A stretch of DNA of 64,000 bases from Leifsonia soli (GTDB lineage Bacteria; Actinomycetota; Actinomycetes; Actinomycetales; Microbacteriaceae), in assembly GCF_013408745.1 (NCBI RefSeq), contig NZ_JACCBJ010000001.1, forward strand, positions 2,666,001 to 2,730,000, given 5' to 3'. Both the position numbers and the translations under genes were made by a program. Within the stretch, counting starts at the first letter, position 1, and every line of letters begins with the position of its first letter. The notes under the pieces are model-generated. The model was not told the origin of the DNA and ran no database searches. It saw nothing but the letters and a program-made list of their open reading frames with translations. Below, in pieces: positions 32,705-40,573 of this stretch.

Positions 32705-34159
32705 TCACGACCGCGGCTGTTCGCCCGACCGCGCAGGTTCGGGCTGACGCGCATCCGAGGCGGACGCGCCCGACGCTTCCCGGCCGATGGAGCGGAGGCT
32801 GCGGTCGAGCACGGTGATGAGCAGGAACACCGCGGAGATGCCGACGACGACCCAGCCCAGCACGTGCAGGCCGCCGGTGCTGGCGTGGGCTCCGTAGACG
32901 TTGCCGTAGACGACGGAGGCGACGATCGCGCCGAGGTAGAAGAAGGTGCGGAGCAGACCGGCGGAGGACGCGATCCGCTCCGGTTCGGCCTGGTGGTACA
33001 GCGTATTCTGGATCGCGAGGTTGTTGAGGCCTTGCGGGATGCCGAGCACGAGCATGGTGACGACGAGGAACCAGATGGGCGTCGTGCCGCCCATGAACAG
33101 CACGAGGATGCCGGCCGCGAGCTGCGCGATCGACCCGATGAGGAGCTTCCAGAGCACCTCCGGGCGCCGCCCGAACGCGAGCGCCACGCCGATCCCCGCG
33201 GCGAACACCGGCAGCAGCACGAGGCCCGCCGCGGTCGGGCTCAGCGCCCTCCCCTCCTCCAGCCACTGGGTGAACCCGTAGACGAAGGTGTACGAGATCG
33301 TCGCGGTGAGGAGCGAGCGCGTGTACGTGAGCAGCAGCGGCCCGTTGCCACCGAGCACCCGCAGGTCGATGAACGGAGCCTCCACCCGGAGCTCCCACCA
33401 GACCAGGGCGGCACCCGCGACCAGCGCGACCGCCAGCATCCAGAGGGTCGCCACCGCGATGTTCTGCAGGAAGACCAGCAGCGCCAGCATCGTGACAGCG
33501 AAGAACAGGATGCCGAGACCGTCGATGCGGGGCCGCTGGTCGCGCGGCGGCTCCAGGCCCGTCGTGCGGGGCAGCAGGATCCAGCCGAGGATGACGCTGG
33601 CGACCCCCAGCGGGAGGTTCACGGCGAACGTGGCACGCCACCCCCACGCCCCGATGAGCAGACCGCCGAGGGTCGGGCCGATGACCGCGACCGTCTGCGT
33701 CGTCACCGAGAGGACGGTGAGGATGACGGCCGGCGATGCCACGCCCGTCCTCTGCCCCTCGGCGCGGATCATGTGCATCGCCGCCGGATAGCCGGCGCAG
33801 GTGCCGAGGCCCAGCACGACCCGCGCAGCGACGAGCCACCAGATGCTGTCGTGCGACGCCGGGATGACCAGGCCGATCGCACCGGCGACCGCGACCAGGG
33901 CGCCTCCCGCGAGGAACAGCCGCTTCACCCCGTAGATGTCGACCAGCCGGCCGACCAGGGGCTGACCGATGGCGGTGGCGAGGTAGAGGGCGGAGACCAG
34001 CCAGACCGTCTCGGACGCGGGCGCCCCCAGCGCGATGCCGATCGGTGCGAGTGCAACGGCGATGATGGCGGTGTTGATGGGATTGAGGACGGCGCCGAGC
34101 ATCATCGGCGCGAGCAGCCGCCGATCGAAGCGGCCGGGCGGCGGAGGCTTCAGCGCCAT
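32705..34159 (-). CDS. MFS drug-efflux-type transporter (DHA2-like, 14 segments)
   Basis: 484 residues with about 14 membrane segments. The N-terminal half shows the MFS motifs (LVGRLVDIYGVKRLF in the first cytoplasmic loop and an RVVLGLGTCAGYPAA segment resembling motif C of the antiporters). The C-terminus is a soluble Ser/Glu/Arg tail. Proton-coupled efflux of a drug or metabolite is likely. The ATG overlaps the MarR-gene stop (TGATG, 34157-34161), making a regulator-pump operon divergent from the isochorismatase-like gene. Confidence 0.85.
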   Translation of the reverse strand: MALKPPPPGRFDRRLLAPMMLGAVLNPINTAIIAVALAPIGIALGAPASETVWLVSALYLATAIGQPLVGRLVDIYGVKRLFLAGGALVAVAGAIGLVIPASHDSIWWLVAARVVLGLGTCAGYPAAMHMIRAEGQRTGVASPAVILTVLSVTTQTVAVIGPTLGGLLIGAWGWRATFAVNLPLGVASVILGWILLPRTTGLEPPRDQRPRIDGLGILFFAVTMLALLVFLQNIAVATLWMLAVALVAGAALVWWELRVEAPFIDLRVLGGNGPLLLTYTRSLLTATISYTFVYGFTQWLEEGRALSPTAAGLVLLPVFAAGIGVALAFGRRPEVLWKLLIGSIAQLAAGILVLFMGGTTPIWFLVVTMLVLGIPQGLNNLAIQNTLYHQAEPERIASSAGLLRTFFYLGAIVASVVYGNVYGAHASTGGLHVLGWVVVGISAVFLLITVLDRSLRSIGREASGASASDARQPEPARSGEQPRS

Positions 34160-34596
34160 CAGTCGAGGACCCGCTCGAGGATGGCGGTCGCCGCGGCGAG
34201 CGTGATCAGCTCGGCCTTCGACACCTGCTGCGACAGTGCCTCGTCCAGCCAGGCCAGGCCGGCCTCCTTCTGGCCGGCGACCTGCGCCCATCCCGCCTCG
34301 GTCAGGTCGACGATCTGCCGGCGGCCGTCGTTCGGGTCCTGGCTGCGGGTGACGAAGCCCACCCCCTCCAGGGCCTCGACGATCGCCGCCATCGACTGCG
34401 GGCGGACGCGCTCGGCCATCGCGAGGGCGCTCACCGTGGAGACGCCGCCCTTGCTCAGCCGAGAGAGCGCGGACGCCTGCGAGGGGGTGATCGCGTCGGC
34501 CGTCGCCTCACGCAGCTTGCGGAGCAGCCGCGCGAGGACGGCCCGGAGGTCGACGGCGATCTGCTGGGGTGTCACATCGGGTTGCCCGGAAGTCAT
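34159..34596 (-). CDS. MarR-family repressor
   Basis: 145 residues with the MarR winged helix: SQASALSRLSKGG helices, recognition helix RVRPQSMAAIVEALE at about residues 66-80 and the wing DPNDGRRQ. It is expected to repress itself and the efflux pump encoded directly downstream until a small ligand binds. Its own promoter looks leaderless: TAGACT on the minus strand (34609-34604) is seven bases from the ATG and overlaps the CAGTCTAGACTG palindrome, which fits autorepression. Confidence 0.88.
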   Translation of the reverse strand: MTSGQPDVTPQQIAVDLRAVLARLLRKLREATADAITPSQASALSRLSKGGVSTVSALAMAERVRPQSMAAIVEALEGVGFVTRSQDPNDGRRQIVDLTEAGWAQVAGQKEAGLAWLDEALSQQVSKAELITLAAATAILERVLD

Positions 34597-34601
34597 ATCG
34601 A

Positions 34602-34636
34602 CAGTCTAGACTGCACAGTTGTACCTGTCTAGATTC
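34602..34636. promoter_or_regulatory. MarR operator in the divergent promoter
   Basis: Perfect 12-bp palindrome CAGTCTAGACTG at 34602-34613 and a related half-site CTGTCTAGA at 34625-34633. The first covers the -10 of the MarR gene. The second lies just before the ribosome site of the isochorismatase-like gene, so one repressor could control both directions. Confidence 0.6.
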
Positions 34637-34648
34637 GAGAGGACCCCG

Positions 34649-35203
34649 ATGACCACCGCCCTGCTTCTGATGGACTTCCAGAACGGCATCGCCGGCCGCC
34701 CCGGCTTCGAGCCGACGGTCGAGGCCGCCGCCCGCGCGCTCGCCTCCGCGCGCGACCACGGCATCCCGCCGGTCTTCGTCCGCGTCGCCTTCCGCCCCGG
34801 CTACCCGGAGGTCGCCGCCTCCAACCTCGCCTTCGGCGGGCGCGCGGCGGCCGCCGGCGACGCCATGCTGGTCGACCGTCCCGCCACCCAGATCATCGAC
34901 GACCTCGCGCCGCGCGGCGAGGAGCCGGTCGTGGTGAAGAAGCGCGTCTCCGCCTTCGCGGGCAGCGACCTGGACGTGCTGCTGCGCGGCCTGCGCGCCG
35001 ACGAGCTCGTGCTGACCGGCATCGCGACCGGCGGCGTCGTGCTCTCCACCATCCGCCAGGCCGCCGACCTCGACTTCCGGCTCACCGTCCTCGCCGACGC
35101 GTGCGGCGACCCCGACCCGGAGGTGCACCGCGTGCTCACCGAGAAGATCTTCCCCCGCCAGGCCGCCGTCACGACCGTCGACGAGTGGGCCGCGGCGCTC
35201 TGA
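34649..35203 (+). CDS. Isochorismatase-like hydrolase lacking the catalytic cysteine
   Basis: 184 residues with the isochorismatase/cysteine-hydrolase fold. The catalytic Asp is in LLLMDFQNG and the Lys in VVKKRVSAF. Where cysteine hydrolases have G-x-x-T-x-x-C-V, this protein has GIATGGVVLST, so the nucleophile is replaced by Val. That fits the isochorismatase/PhzD-type reaction or a non-hydrolytic role better than amidase activity. GAGAGGA precedes the ATG. It is divergent from the MarR regulator and probably under its control. Confidence 0.8.
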   Translation: MTTALLLMDFQNGIAGRPGFEPTVEAAARALASARDHGIPPVFVRVAFRPGYPEVAASNLAFGGRAAAAGDAMLVDRPATQIIDDLAPRGEEPVVVKKRVSAFAGSDLDVLLRGLRADELVLTGIATGGVVLSTIRQAADLDFRLTVLADACGDPDPEVHRVLTEKIFPRQAAVTTVDEWAAAL

Positions 35204-35235
35204 CCCTGCCGCCGCACATGCGGCACGATGGGGGG

Positions 35236-35772
35236 ATGACGACCGCACGCGTGATCTCGGTGAGCAGCGACGGCTCGCACCGCTTCTCGAAGCCGACCCG
35301 GGAGTCCATCACGCTGGTGGCCGGCCTCGGCGTCGAAGGGGATGCGCACTTCGGCGCGACGGTCCAGCACCTCTCCCGCGTGCGGCGCGACCCGACGCAG
35401 CCGAACCTGCGCCAGGTCCACCTGATCCACCGCGAGCTGTTCGACGAGGTGACGGCAGACCTCGCGCCCGGGCAGCTCGGCGAGAACGTCACGACCGACG
35501 GGCTCGATCTGCTCGGGCTCCCGCGGGGCACGCGCCTGCACCTGGGCGACGAGGCCGTGATCGAACTGACCGGCCTGCGCAACCCGTGCGTGCAGATCGA
35601 CCGGTTCGAGCCCGGCCTGCTCAAGCAGGTCGTCGGCACGGACGCCGACGGCGCCACCGTCCGCAAGGCGGGCGTGATGGCCGTCGTCGTCACCGGCGGC
35701 GTGGTGCGGCCGGGCGACCCGATCGAGGTGCGGCTCCCGGCGGAGCCGTTCTCCGCGCTCGCTCCGGTCTGA
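35236..35772 (+). CDS. MOSC-domain protein
   Basis: 178 residues forming one MOSC domain, the molybdenum-cofactor sulfurase C-terminal fold also found in YiiM-like proteins that handle sulfur or N-hydroxylated compounds. Family features are GVEGDAHFG near residue 36, LGENVTTDGLDLLGLPRGTRLHLGDE (quoted in parts: LGENVTTDG, LPRGTRLHLG) and the conserved Cys in LRNPCVQID. A run of six G directly before the ATG may serve as ribosome site; a CACGAT six bases further makes a leaderless start possible. Confidence 0.82.
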   Translation: MTTARVISVSSDGSHRFSKPTRESITLVAGLGVEGDAHFGATVQHLSRVRRDPTQPNLRQVHLIHRELFDEVTADLAPGQLGENVTTDGLDLLGLPRGTRLHLGDEAVIELTGLRNPCVQIDRFEPGLLKQVVGTDADGATVRKAGVMAVVVTGGVVRPGDPIEVRLPAEPFSALAPV

Positions 35773-35785
35773 TCCCGCCGGCCGG

Positions 35786-36691
35786 TCAGCTCGTCGCTGC
35801 GCGAACCACGAGATCGCGCACGACCGGATCCCAGGTGAGCGCCGTCTCCCAGTCCAGCCCGGCGGCGTCCGCGAAGAAGATGCTGTGCACATCCGGCCGG
35901 AGCACCCGGTCGACATGAGGCAGCACGCCCTCCGGCACATCGACCGCCGAGGCGCTGCGGGTCGCCACCAGCCCGTCGTGCGGCCAGAGGCTCTCGGGCT
36001 CGGCGAACTCCGCGAACCGGTCGCCCGCGACCACGGTCACCGGGATGCCGTCGAGCACGCCCGCCTGGCGCGCGTTCCATCCCTCGACCCCGGTCAGGTA
36101 GCCGATCGCGACCTCGTCGGCCGCGCCCTGCGAGTTGTCGCGGGCGAACTGCGCCGACCGGGTCAGCACCTCGGTGGTGAAGGCGTCGCCGTGCGCGTCT
36201 TCGAGGGTGATGGCCCCGGTCACGTAGTCGCCGAGCAGCGAGCCGGTCCACGGCGTACCGAGCGTGATCAGGCCGCGTGGAGCGATCGGCACCTCACCCT
36301 CGTGGAGCTGCCGCACAGCGGACCGGCAGAACAGACCGCCCATCGAGTGCCCGACCAGCTGCACGTCCGTCATCCCGTACTCGTCCGCGAGGTGGCCGAG
36401 GAACCGGCACAGCGACGCACCCGCGTCGTCGATCGAGCCGACGGCGTTGATGGTCCACTCCGCCGGGAGGACGGTCGGCACGTCGCCGAAGCCCTGCCAG
36501 CCCGGGTCCTCCGTGACGGCGCCCTGGCCGATGCCGGCCGGGGCCGTGAAGACGCGGACGCCCGCGTCCAGCAGCGCCTGCCGCAGCGCGGTCAGGGAGT
36601 TCCCGGCGGCCAGCCCGGACCGGGCGGCCCGCTCGGGCGTCGTGAACGGGGACACGGCGGCCCCACCCGAGACCAGCACCACATCGGTCAT
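35786..36691 (-). CDS. Alpha/beta-hydrolase, lipase-like
   Basis: 301 residues with the nucleophile elbow GHSMGG (serine at about residue 113), a late Asp and the histidine in PDVHSIFF. These form a plausible catalytic triad. The region before the elbow (DEYGMTDVQLV) resembles triacylglycerol lipases/PGAP1-like esterases. There is no signal peptide, so it acts in the cytoplasm. AAGGATT precedes the ATG. Substrate unknown. Confidence 0.78.
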   Translation of the reverse strand: MTDVVLVSGGAAVSPFTTPERAARSGLAAGNSLTALRQALLDAGVRVFTAPAGIGQGAVTEDPGWQGFGDVPTVLPAEWTINAVGSIDDAGASLCRFLGHLADEYGMTDVQLVGHSMGGLFCRSAVRQLHEGEVPIAPRGLITLGTPWTGSLLGDYVTGAITLEDAHGDAFTTEVLTRSAQFARDNSQGAADEVAIGYLTGVEGWNARQAGVLDGIPVTVVAGDRFAEFAEPESLWPHDGLVATRSASAVDVPEGVLPHVDRVLRPDVHSIFFADAAGLDWETALTWDPVVRDLVVRAATS

Positions 36692-36771
36692 ACCGAATCC
36701 TTCCGACGGCAGACCGGAGCCACCTCCGGCGCGACGACAGCCTAGCCGCCGAGACAGACCCGGAAGCGGAG

Positions 36772-37797
36772 CTACGCCGCCGACCGTGCGGCGACGGGAC
36801 GCCGGCGGAGCGCCGCGTCCGCGACCTCCGGACCGCGGTAGACCATGTCCATCGCCCCGATGCTCTCGCCGGGAGGCACGATCGCGTCGATCCGGTCCAG
36901 GACCTCGTCGGACAGCGAGACGTCCACGCCGGCGAGGGTGTCCTCCAGCTGCTCCATCGTGCGCGGTCCGGCGATCGCCGAGGTGACGCCGGGATGCGCG
37001 ATCACGAAGGCCATCGCCAGGTGGGTGAGCTTCACGCCCACCTCGTCGGAGAGGTCGATGAGCTGCTCGACGGCCGCGAGCCGGCGCTCGTCGCGGAAGT
37101 GCCGCATCCCCGTGCGCGTCGAGCGGAAGTTGTCGTTCTCGCCGCCCGCCCGGTAGCGGCCGGTGAGGGTGCCGCCGGCGAGCGGGCTGTAGACGAGCGT
37201 CCCCATGCCGTAGCGCTGGGCGACCGGGAGGATCTCGCGCTCGATCTCGCGGTCGAGGATGGAGTAGTTCGGCTGCTCGGTGCGGAACCGCTCGAACCCG
37301 CGGCGCTCCGACATCCACTGCGCCTCCACGATCTCGGAGCCGCGCATCGACGACGAGCCGATCGCCCGCACCTTCCCCTGGCGGACCAGATCGGTGAGCG
37401 CCGAGAGCGTCTCATCGATGTCCGTGTCGGGGTCGGGCCGGTGCAGCTGGTACAGGTCGATGTGGTCCGTCCGCAGGTTCCGGAGGGACCGCTCGACGGC
37501 CTGCATGATCCAGCGGCGGGATGCGCCGCGGTGGTTGATGTCGTCGTCGACCGGACCCCAGAACTTGGTGGCCAGCACCACCTCGTCGCGGCGGCCGGCG
37601 ATCGCCTCGCCGACGACCTCCTCCGAGTCGCCGTACCGGTCCGCGGTGTCGATGACGTTGATGCCGCCGTCCAATGCCCGGTGGATGATGCGGATGCCCT
37701 CCGCGCGATCGGGGTTGCCGAGGGACCCGAGCATCATCGCGCCGAGCGCGTACGGGGTGACCTTGATGCCGGTGCGGCCGAGTGTTCGATACTGCAT
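36772..37797 (-). CDS. Aldo/keto reductase
   Basis: 341 residues, NADPH-dependent AKR fold. The catalytic tetrad is visible: Asp in VIDTADRYG, the Tyr of the same motif, Lys in VLATKFWG and His in LYQLHRPD. The C-terminal cofactor-binding region SAIAGPRTMEQLED is intact. GGAGCAG precedes the ATG at 37797. It is divergent from a TetR-type regulator with an operator-like palindrome between, so it is probably its target. Likely role is reduction of a toxic or secondary aldehyde. Confidence 0.85.
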   Translation of the reverse strand: MQYRTLGRTGIKVTPYALGAMMLGSLGNPDRAEGIRIIHRALDGGINVIDTADRYGDSEEVVGEAIAGRRDEVVLATKFWGPVDDDINHRGASRRWIMQAVERSLRNLRTDHIDLYQLHRPDPDTDIDETLSALTDLVRQGKVRAIGSSSMRGSEIVEAQWMSERRGFERFRTEQPNYSILDREIEREILPVAQRYGMGTLVYSPLAGGTLTGRYRAGGENDNFRSTRTGMRHFRDERRLAAVEQLIDLSDEVGVKLTHLAMAFVIAHPGVTSAIAGPRTMEQLEDTLAGVDVSLSDEVLDRIDAIVPPGESIGAMDMVYRGPEVADAALRRRPVAARSAA

Positions 37798-37896
37798 TGC
37801 TTCTGCTCCAGACCTGGTGTGACCGTGGCACGGCCGGCGGCCGTGCCCTACAATTCGGAGAAGCGGAACGTCACTCCGGATATCTCGAACTGTACC

Positions 37897-37909
37897 GGAA
37901 CACTGTTCC
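37897..37909. promoter_or_regulatory. Palindromic operator between aldo/keto reductase and TetR genes
   Basis: GGAACACTGTTCC, perfect 6-bp arms around one central base, in the 158-bp divergent intergenic region. TetR-family repressors typically bind such sites beside their own gene. Confidence 0.55.
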
Positions 37910-37955
37910 ACTTACAACACCCTCGCTTCCGCCTGCCCACCCGAGGAGCCCGCCC

Positions 37956-38594
37956 ATGGCCGCCAGCACCCGCACTCCGGCGAGCGCGATCGCGAGCACG
38001 GACACGAGCACGGGCGCCGCCCCGGGCCGCGCCCAGCGCTCCGACGCCCGGCAGAACGTCACCGCCCTGATCGCCGCCGCGAAGTCCGTCTTCGCCGAAT
38101 CCGGGGTCGAGGCGCCCGTTCGCGCCATCGCCGAGCGGGCCGGGGTCGGCGTCGGAACGCTCTACCGCCACTTCCCCCTGCGCTCCGACCTCATCTCCGC
38201 CGTCTTCCGCGCCGAGATCGACGCCTGCGCCGCGGCCGCGACCGAGATCGAGGCCGCCTCCCCGCCGGGCGAGGCCCTCGATCGTTGGATCATGCGCTAC
38301 ACGCAGTTCGTCGGGACGAAGCGCGGTCTGGCCGCGGCGCTCCACTCCGGTGACCCCGCCTATGAGCCGCTGGCCGACTACTTCTCGACCCACCTCGCCC
38401 CGACGCTCGAGCGACTCCTCGCGTCCGCGCGCTCCGCCGGCGACATCGAGCAGGAGGTGGATGCGGTGGAGCTCCTGGGCGCCGTCGCGAACCTCTGCCA
38501 TGGCGCCGGACCGCACGGCGGGGTCTCGCCGCGCGCGGACAGGATGGTGCGCATCCTGCTGGCCGGGCTGCGGGCGCCCGCCGACGAGCTCTGA
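37956..38594 (+). CDS. TetR/AcrR-family repressor
   Basis: 212 residues. The N-terminal 28 are Ala/Ser/Thr-rich and disordered. The TetR helix-turn-helix follows (VRAIAERAGVGVGTLYRHFPLRSDLI, recognition helix VGTLYRHF at about residue 68). The C-terminal ligand domain resembles the SBP-type AcrR regulators with an LHSGDPAYEPLADY segment. GAGGAG precedes the ATG. Expected to repress itself and the divergent aldo/keto reductase gene. Confidence 0.85.
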   Translation: MAASTRTPASAIASTDTSTGAAPGRAQRSDARQNVTALIAAAKSVFAESGVEAPVRAIAERAGVGVGTLYRHFPLRSDLISAVFRAEIDACAAAATEIEAASPPGEALDRWIMRYTQFVGTKRGLAAALHSGDPAYEPLADYFSTHLAPTLERLLASARSAGDIEQEVDAVELLGAVANLCHGAGPHGGVSPRADRMVRILLAGLRAPADEL

Positions 38595-38619
38595 GCAGCC
38601 GACGCGGCAGACGGACCCG

Positions 38620-39000
38620 TCAGGCCGGTTCGGCGAGGAGTTCCGCGTAGCCGGCCGATGTCAGCCACTCACGCATGGTGGCGCGGCTCTGCGAAAGGCA
38701 GCGCAGTCGCTCCTCCACGCGGGCGAGTTCCTCGGCGACCTCCCCGGCGACCGTCCGGTTGCACTGGGCGGCTGACACGGTTCCGCGGACGCCCTCCATG
38801 TCGAGGAGCATACGGATGAGCCGGGTCGTCATCCCCGAGGCGAGGAGGCCTCGGATCCGCAGGACGGTCTCGACGTCCCTTTCGGCATAGTCCCGATATC
38901 CATTGGGCGACCGCGTCGACGCGAGCAGCCCCTGCTCCTCGTAGTAGCGCAGGAGACGGGTGGCGACACCCGTGCGCCGGGAGAGCTCACCGATTCTCAT
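38620..39000 (-). CDS. MerR-family regulator
   Basis: 126 residues: the MerR winged helix (MRIGELSRRTGVATRLLRYYEEQGLL, quoted in part as GVATRLLRYYE) and a short coiled-coil dimerisation helix with LARVEERLRCL. There is no metal-binding Cys pair in the usual loop, so an organic ligand or redox signal is likelier than a metal. GAAGGAAT precedes the ATG. It is divergent from an MFS pump whose promoter has the long spacer MerR proteins act on. Confidence 0.87.
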   Translation of the reverse strand: MRIGELSRRTGVATRLLRYYEEQGLLASTRSPNGYRDYAERDVETVLRIRGLLASGMTTRLIRMLLDMEGVRGTVSAAQCNRTVAGEVAEELARVEERLRCLSQSRATMREWLTSAGYAELLAEPA

Positions 39001-39019
39001 GCCATTCCTTCCGATGCTC

Positions 39020-39051
39020 TTGACCTTCTCATCGATGTCAATGTTTACGGT
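39020..39051 (+). promoter_or_regulatory. MerR-type promoter of the MFS gene with 20-bp spacer
   Basis: TTGACC (39020-39025) and TACGGT (39046-39051) are separated by 20 bases, longer than the usual 17. The inverted repeat TTGAC-N12-GTCAA (39020-39041) lies between them. This is the layout MerR proteins activate by DNA distortion. ATG follows the -10 by six bases, so the mRNA is probably leaderless. Confidence 0.7.
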
Positions 39052-39057
39052 ACGAGC

Positions 39058-40269
39058 ATGACAGCATCTCCGGCAAGCATCGGCTCCCCTCCGTCCGCCC
39101 GCGGACGGACGCCCCTTCTGCTCGGTCTCGGGCTCGCCGTGTTCGCGTCCGTCAGCACCGAGCTCCTCCCTCCCGCCCTCATCCTCGGAATGTCTTCGAC
39201 CCTCGGTGTCGACGCCTCAGCGGTCGGTTCGCTGGTCGCGGTGTGGGCGGTGACGATCGTCGTCGGAACCGTGCCGGCCGTGCGGGTGACCCGGCACGTG
39301 CCGCGCAAGCCGCTGCTGGTCGTATCTCTCGTCGTGCTCGCGGTCGCGACGGCTGTCGTCGCCGTCGTCCCTGTCTTCGGGGTCGTTCTCGCGGCTCGCC
39401 TGGTCTCAGCTCTCGCGGCCGCCGTGTCGTGGTCGGTCGTCTTCGCCTACGTTCCGACCCTGGTCCCCCCGGCGCGATTGGGCCGCGCCATGGCCATCGT
39501 GCTCGGAGGCGGAACCCTCGCATCCGTCCTCGGAGTTCCGGTCGGGGCCGCCCTCGCCGCGGCGGGTGCGTGGCAGTGGGCCTTCCTCGGCGCGGCCGGC
39601 GTCCTGCTGACCTCCGCTCTCGTGCTCGCCGTCGGACTGCCCGGGCTGGCGGGAGCGCGGAACGGAGGAACCCGGACTCGCGACATCGATCGCACGGCGA
39701 TCCCCGTGGCCGCGCTCCTGTCGGCAGGAGCCCTCCTGCTCACCGGGTACATGACGCTGTACGCGTACATCGTGCCGGTGCTGGGCGCTGCCCGGATCGG
39801 TCCGGACGGCGTCGGCGCCGTGCTGCTGGTGGCCGGCGTCGCCGGCGGCCTCGCGCTCCTCCTCGGCGGAGCACTGAGCGACCGGTATCCGGCGACCGCC
39901 CTCCTCGTCCTCGTCGCGGCCATCCCCACTGGGATCCTGCTCGCCGCCATCGCGCCGGGATCCGTGCTCGCTCAGCCGCTGGCCGCAGCGGGAACCGCCC
40001 TCATCGGGTTCGGGATCGGCGGCCTGCCTCCCGTGCTGCAGGCTCGGGTGGCGAGGACGGCGTCCGCGACCTTCCGCCCCCTGGCGACCAGCCTCTTCGT
40101 CGTGATCCTGAACATCGGGATCGCTGCAGGCTCGGCGTTGGGCGGCTCGCTCATGGCGACCGCGGGTCGCGGGGCGGTCGCGCCGGTCGCCCTCCTGCTG
40201 ACGGGAGCCGCCTTGGCCGCATTCGCCGCCCTGATCGCCCGCGCAGGGCACAGGCATTCCTGCCTCTAG
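39058..40269 (+). CDS. MFS transporter (12 segments), probable efflux pump
   Basis: 403 residues with about 12 membrane segments, resembling the DHA1 AraJ/Cmx chloramphenicol-efflux type: STELLPPALILGMSSTLGV in the first segments, an R-x-x-R-K loop and the motif C-like GGGTLASVLGVPVGAALA region. Divergent from and probably activated by the MerR regulator at 38620-39000. Start supported by the -10 six bases upstream. Confidence 0.85.
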   Translation: MTASPASIGSPPSARGRTPLLLGLGLAVFASVSTELLPPALILGMSSTLGVDASAVGSLVAVWAVTIVVGTVPAVRVTRHVPRKPLLVVSLVVLAVATAVVAVVPVFGVVLAARLVSALAAAVSWSVVFAYVPTLVPPARLGRAMAIVLGGGTLASVLGVPVGAALAAAGAWQWAFLGAAGVLLTSALVLAVGLPGLAGARNGGTRTRDIDRTAIPVAALLSAGALLLTGYMTLYAYIVPVLGAARIGPDGVGAVLLVAGVAGGLALLLGGALSDRYPATALLVLVAAIPTGILLAAIAPGSVLAQPLAAAGTALIGFGIGGLPPVLQARVARTASATFRPLATSLFVVILNIGIAAGSALGGSLMATAGRGAVAPVALLLTGAALAAFAALIARAGHRHSCL

Positions 40270-40570
40270 CGGCGCCGCTGGATCGGTGCGAACATATGGG
40301 GGTTCGCCCCAGACCCCGGCGATGCTGTCTCCGAATTCTTTCGGCGCATCACCCGGGTCAGGCCCGGGTGATCGCCGGTCGGGTACGCCTCCCCCCGGGT
40401 CCCGCCGCGGCAGGCGTACCAACAGGGGATGCGACGCACCCGAGCTGTCGCAGACCAGAGAGCCGCACGGCTCTCGCGAGACGGGGGCCCGGTGACCCGA
40501 CACCGGGCTCCCGTCGATGCTCGCGGCCCTCGATGCCTTCCCACCGCCCGCTTCCGCGTACGGTGGTCCA
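40270..40570. other. Gene-free region with four strong hairpins
   Basis: No open frame here has ribosome site or codon use like its neighbours. Four successive inverted repeats occupy 40348-40514 (see next entry). A smaller GGGG-GTTCG-CCCC hairpin at about 40304-40318 may end the MFS transcript. The right end carries the promoter of the lipid kinase. Confidence 0.6.
40348..40514 (+). ncRNA. Candidate structured RNA (four hairpins)
   Basis: Hairpins: ATCACCCGGG/CCCGGGTGAT (40348-40372); GGTACGCCT/AGGCGTACC (40382-40420) enclosing a run of six C; GAGAGCCG/CGGCTCTC (40458-40475); and 14-bp arms with one G-T pair (40481-40514). The next gene starts with its own leaderless promoter at 40559, so this is not its leader. 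It could be a free RNA or a 3' UTR. The six-C run recalls the actinobacterial 6C RNA, but the second C-rich loop of that family is not evident. Strand is uncertain. Confidence 0.4.
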
Positions 40571-40573
40571 GTG
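40559..40573 (+). promoter_or_regulatory. Leaderless promoter of the lipid kinase gene
   Basis: TACGGT (40559-40564) followed by six bases and the GTG at 40571; no ribosome site. Confidence 0.5.

Noticed and set aside
40382..40420. Definite assignment of the hairpin with six C to the 6C RNA family
   Set aside because: Only one C-rich loop is found and the rest of the family consensus could not be verified from memory.
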